Shown here: one piece after another, positions 9,601-15,600 of the stretch
Layout: each line of letters starts with the position of its first letter
Numbering within the stretch: the stretch's first letter is position 1
Origin: Ophiothrix spiculata
Lineage: Eukaryota > Echinodermata > Ophiuroidea > Amphilepidida > Ophiotrichidae
NCBI GenBank assembly: GCA_000969725.1
Contig: JXSR01S063724.1
Length of the DNA stretch: 20,302 bases
Reading direction: 5' to 3' (one strand)
Made by a program: the position numbers and the translations under genes
The notes under the pieces: generated by a model
The model's input: the letters and a program-made list of their open reading frames with translations, nothing else
The model's database searches: none
What the model was told of the DNA's origin: nothing

Positions 9601-12600
9601 CTAGCCCTGACTTATAACTCCCATCTACACATGCTCGGGTGTATTTGTGTCGAATTTAGCTTTGGATAGATCTGTGGAATCATGCGACCAGCACCCTGGG
9701 CAGGGCCGTACAAAGCGGGGGGGGCACTCGCCCCCCCCTAGTCCATCCAGATGGACCTCACAAGCGAACGCGAAGCGTGAGGTCCATCAACTTACAACAA
9801 ATCCTGCCTTGGAAATCCAAGGCAAGCGAAATATGATACTACCCTGTAACTCAAGAAGGGGGAGTTTGTGATAATCAAAAACCTACGCATTTCTTTTATT
9901 TTTCAAGTCTGAGTCAAATTTTACCATCTATTATATAATACCTCTATTTGTTTAGCTAGAATTGACTGGTCACCAATTTTCTTTAGAAGAAACCCAGCAG
10001 GGGGTTTGGTGTGTAAGTTGATGGACCTCACGCCTACGGCGCTCGCTTGTGAGGTCCATCTAGATGGACTAGCCCCCCCCTGGCTCGAAATATCGGGACG
10101 CTGGCGGGACAAAAATTAAAATTTTGGGACGATATTTTACTACTTTTACCGTCCCGATATTACTGTCCCGCCGATTTTTAGTCAAAATAAGCCAATTTTA
10201 GCACAAATATCAAGGTTTTATATAGATTTTTGGCTGAAAATAGCAAAATTTTCGGGACGGTAAATGTGTTTGCCCCCCTTGGCTCACATACCTTCGTACG
10301 ACCCTGACCCTGGGTATACATACCTCTAAATGTTTCATTCCTTTACTGAGATGTAACATCTTCTGTATAGCACGCACATTTAACTTTAATGACAGACTGA
10401 AAAGGAACAAGTGTAAACATAAAGACAAATTACTTGACAATTGTTATGTGAATGCAAGAGGGACAACAGATGTTTCAGAAATACTTTTTAGGAGAAGCTG
10501 TTTGGTGTCAAAATCTCTCATTATCTTATCTTGCTTCTTCAATAAGAACTCATGGGCTTAATTTCAGACTTGTTGATGAGAGCGTGTGCGATAACGAAAA
10601 TGGCCTGTACATGTCTTGATTGGTTGTTTGACGCATTTATCGCGTGAGAAGAAATTGCATCGTACTATGTGAGGTCAAACAGTTGTACTTCAAGCATTTG
10701 TTGCTTTCAAAATTTCATGTAGGAAATTTAATGATTTGAATAATAGACCAAAGTCAAAAATGTCCTTTTTAAACTAATGAATAGGCCTATTACTGTAAAC
10801 GCCAATATTTTCGCGCTCGTGAACATTGGCGGAGTATGGATAACAAATACACTGTAATTTTCGCGGTGCATTTACTTTCCCGCTAAATTAAATTTGCGCA
10901 AAAATAAATGTAGCGTGGAAAATACCACTTATACAGTAGTATTATTCAGATTCAGGTGATGACCCTTCATTCAAATATGGAAAAAAGAGTATTGTTAATT
11001 TTTTTCACCAGATCAGAATACCTACTGTTGGTGGAAACCATCAAATATCAAGAATTCTTTCAATCAAATGAAACAAATCTATATCAATTGAACTTAAATT
11101 GTATCAAGGCTATGATTTTTTAAAAAGGTTATACCGTTCTTGTAATTGACTTTCTCATCTACATGCAAGGAAAACAACACAAAATGGGGATATTGATCAA
11201 TGGCACAAACCCTGCTAAGTGTATTTCCATTTGGTGGGAAGTTTCTAAGATCAGTGGCTCAGATTGCAATGTCAACAAACATATAAAGGAAATTGATTTG
11301 AAAACCTCTGCAATGTATTTTAAAAAACAAATGAGGAAATTAATCAGAGATACAACTTGGCCTTGAGAATGGCTCTTCATTTATAAACCAAAAAGATTAC
11401 ACATGTATAACATGTGTAGCAGGAGCAACACCACAATCTTAAAGGAGATTCTTCCCACTTATTTTTTACCTACATATTTTTTAACTTTAATCGATAGAAC
11501 ATGTTTATAGTAATATAACCTACCATTAGTTTTCCATGATTTTGAGGAATATTGGAGAAAATTGCAATTCTTTACTTTACCTTCTTCATTTTTTGTCGCC
11601 GGAGACAAAAAGTGGTGTGAAAACAGTATTTCTAGTTTTAAAACTTAAGAAAATCTTGTTTCTACACCTGTGGTGGCCAAACAAATTATTTTTGATGAAA
11701 TTGTTTCTCTTTTATTATGTATTGAATAATGTCTAGAGGCTTTGTTTGATATGTTATCTGGTTAATCCATCTGAGGTAGAAATTAAGGATTCAGAAACAC
11801 AGGATAGTCACACCATCATCAAAGAACGATATATTGCAAATTAGTTCTCTCTCAATTTGAGCCATTTGTGTGTAAATTTTTGAAGTTTTTTGGATTTTAT
11901 TATACTTTATAGCTATTTCCATAAGTTTTTAATTCTAGGTGGAATCTAGGCTAGCCCCTTTAAACATACCGTAAACCGGGGTGACTTTGAACACTTTTTT
12001 CTGCTTTTGCCAAATTCTTTAATTCCTAACATAGAAAGGTTTCTGATATTTTGCTTTCAAAACACCTCCTTGGGCATGGTCTTTCTCATGTTACATTTTT
12101 TGTAGAACTAGCTGTTATGTTAAATACATATTTTTAAATTTTCAAGTACTGTTCAAAGTCACCCCGGCATGGGGTGACTTTGAACAGAACATATTTTTCC
12201 TGGAACAAAGTGAGATAAATACATTCCTAGAACTGGAAAATATCATTATCCCACAGAAATATAATAGTTTTGATCACAAAAATACAAAAATGGGTGATAA
12301 TGCAAACACAGTGCCCCAGACTTGAAAATCTGTAAGCAACAATCAAGTGTACAGGTTATCCAGCTAAATGCATGTGATTATATGGGAGATATAGGTGTTC
12401 AAAGTCACCCAAAAGTCGTTTTTTTTCTCAATATAGAGAACAAGAAAGAAATTTGCAAAATATTTTCATTTATTATTGTAAACTATCATATTCCTGATCC
12501 AACCATATTAATCTTAATTTTATTGGATCAGTGTTACCATAGTAACCATTAAGATTTTTCCCACCTATTAAAATTGCTATAAATTTGGCAACACATTTCT

Positions 12601-15600
12601 AAGGCTATAACAAACAACAGGCAACACCTACGGAAGTTTCTCTAAGATGTAACATTGCTTATGGTATCCCTTTTCAATCATTAATTTAACAAATTATATC
12701 ATCAAGGATAAGTGAGATAATGGCTGATTAATTTAACCAACTCAAAGTGTTCAAAGTCACCCTGCCGTTCAAAGTCACCCCGGTTTACAGTATCCAAAAG
12801 AGGGTGTGCAAAATCATCCTGGGTTGGGCCTAAATCTCCCTACCAAGTATCACTGATAGCCTGTCAAATTCCTGAACAAAAACAAATGTCTATCAAATTC
12901 TTACTTGGTTTCACAAAGTCTATCTTGAAATCTAATGAATTTTGCAATTGGTTGCCTAAATGTTGATCAGAAGACACAAATCGTTCCTTGTGCAATTCCA
13001 ATCATCTAACTCTGCCAAAATCTTGCACTAAATGCCATTCTAATGCAGTGCTATATGCCATATGATCAAGATTTGGAATCAATTCAACACTAATTAATTG
13101 CTTCTGTGTGATTGCTAATAATCACTTTGCATGATTGTTTTATTGTAGATACTTGCCACAATTCAGCTATTTCGCTGCGAGTAATGAATTTGAATTTATA
13201 AACCATGATTGAAATTGCCCATGTATGTCAACCATCAAGGTCAAGCACTATGGTTTCTAGGATTTCCTGAGTAGTAGCATCCTTATTTCATGTACAAGTT
13301 CTGTTTAGAAATGGAAAGTTAGTTTTAGTAAAGGATATTTCAAAATTATTTCCTCCACGTGGAACGTTTTTGTTATCTAACAAACGACCCATACGACCTT
13401 GGCCATCACACTGCTCTTTATACAAAAAACTGAAACCTTGAAAGAAAGGTTAATGCAAACAGTCTAGGTATTAAGTTGGTGGGCTTGCTCCATTATCAAA
13501 ATTCTCTAATCATTATTCTAATAATTAAATTACTTTTTCTTCCTTGAGTATTATAGAAAAATAATTCCACAAGAAGGATCTCAATAGCAATGATACACAG
13601 CCAATGATTTTTGTTACAAGGAAGGCTCCCTGTATATTTTACATGCAGCTCATGAGACACATTGTAAATATTTTCCCCTGTGATACCAATTTGAACCACA
13701 TAAGTCTCCCTCCAGATCAAGTGTCTGCCTCTATCTGGCAAGTTAATATTGAGTCACTGCCTAATCAGAGATGCCAGTCAGTGTTACCAAAATTTCCTGA
13801 AATGCTTGTAAATTTCCTGAAAGTAGGTATATTCCTATTCTTTTTTACAGGATAAACTAAGCAAAATTACCTGAAATCAGGAAATTTCCTGAAAACTGAC
13901 ATCTCTGCTAATACATGTACATGTAGGCCACAATTTAATGACCACTTTCTCCATGACTGTATTAAATTATATTTCTGCTGACCTTTAGCTTGCAACCTTG
14001 GAGAGATTAGGGTTAAGCTTAAAGGTAGCCTTACCGGGGTGCATCGCTAGTCCGACACTGCGCTAGTCTGACTACACAATTTTCCTATACCTTAGAGGTG
14101 CGCTAGTCCGAAAATGAAAACCACTGCGCTAGTCCGACACTGCGCTAGTGCGAATTTTAAAATGAAAATACACTGCGCTAGTCGAATTTGAAAAACACTG
14201 CGCTAGTCCGAATCTGAAAACCAATGCGCTAGTCCGACAAAAATGTATTGTGTATATTTCAAATAGAAGTCCACTGCGCTAGTCCGAATCTGAAAGCCAA
14301 TGCGCTAGTCCAACATAAATGTCGGACTAGCGCAGTGTTTTTAAGATTCGGACTAGCGCCAAGTATTTCATTTTCGGACTAGTGCAGTGTCGGACTAGCG
14401 CCATGTATTTCATTTTCGGACTAGCGCAGTGTCGGACTAGCGCAATGTCGGACTAAGGAAGTGTTCCCGCCTTACCTGCCTACCATAAAAACTTACTCTA
14501 GTTTCTCATCAAAATTAATTTAGTTGCTACCAAAACAAAGATGTTGACATTTTCCTGTAGCATTTTGGTGTCTAACTCAAGTCAAGCTTGGCTTCTAATA
14601 GACAAGACAAAACTACAAAATATTTCTCAGGGTTAAGCTTAAAAGCAGCTTTTTACTAAATCAACAACTTACTCTAATTTTTCATCAAATTTAATAGTTG
14701 CTGCCACATGAAAGATGATGTTGACATTCTCCTGAAGTGTCTTGGTATCCTCCTCATTCAAGCCCAGCTTGGGTTCTAGTAGGCAAGAACTGACTGCTAT
14801 CAGCTTCTTTTCAAAGTCGGGTTGCTCTGCTTTTAATTTCTCAAATAACTGCATGGGATATAAAAAGGAATGCATGTTATAAAATAAAATAAAGTCCTTT
14901 TGTTTATTCACTATTCTTAGTCACTGAGTGTGATTTTACTTCCTTATAAGGAATTTTGGCCATCCATTATGAGACGATAGATGACAGTGCGTTCAGTGTA
15001 AAACGCAGTTGAGCCAAGCGTTCAAAACCATGGCGCGATGCAGGTATACGCACACATCCGGCACGAACAGCTTTACTGGGTTTGGAATATTTCATGTTTG
15101 AATAGGGGTGTACGTTTTTCCAATGATAATGTTAAATAGTTTTTGGCAATAATTTACATCGTTTTTGGTTTATAAATGAATCAAATTTGTGACTAAGAAA
15201 GAGAATAAAAGATGGCGATTTATTGTTTTGCCTGTCATCTATCGTCTCATAATGGATGGGCGTACATTATGAGATGATAGATGACAGGCAAAACAATAAA
15301 TCTAATCTTTTATTCTCCAATTATTATTTCAAATAAATTTCGGACACGAACTGACAATTTGAACGCAACCAACGCGTATCCACAAGCTGTGACAAGCACA
15401 GAACATCTGAAAGTAAGCAACGTCGTTTCCAATCAGTAGTAACAGAACTGTTACATCGCGCCCGCATGGAAAGTGTTGCGTATTTGCGTAAATTGCACTC
15501 GCAATAATGTGACGCAAGACTCTGAACTTTCATGTCCGAAAATTATTTGAAACAAGTACATGTACAATAACAAGTATGATCTGACATTCAGTAAGAAAAA

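Larger units (their letters stand above)
14007..14809. repeat. Tandem segmental duplication spanning exon 2 and flanking intron
   Basis: Unit 1 is 14007-14034 plus 14470-14628, split by a foldback; unit 2 starts near 14627 and runs into exon 2. Both start with AGGGTTAAGCTTAAA, followed by GGTAGC or AGCAGC, and then reach ACTTACTCTA. The right-hand limit in unit 2 is uncertain (about 14790-14809). Confidence 0.75.

Noticed and set aside
10210..10323. Frame continuing past exon 3 and also upstream to 10440
   Set aside because: Only residues between the TTCCTTTTCAG acceptor and the GTATG donor resemble FAR; the downstream part is hAT sequence.
4580..10936. Introner-type origin of the FAR introns from MITEs
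   Set aside because: FAR is well conserved, the splice acceptors lie far from the elements, and the introns are much larger than the MITEs, so insertion into existing introns is simpler.
11441..11964. Possible TTAA-type element with TTAAAGG ends
   Set aside because: The inverted match is short and interrupted, and low-complexity AT-rich sequence could produce it.
12322..12552. 76-codon open frame inside the 822-bp element
   Set aside because: No transposase motifs, AT-biased composition and chance-level length.
14045..14454. CRISPR-like array
   Set aside because: Repeats are 12 bp, occur in two opposed orientations, spacers vary from a few to tens of bases, and the setting is a metazoan intron.
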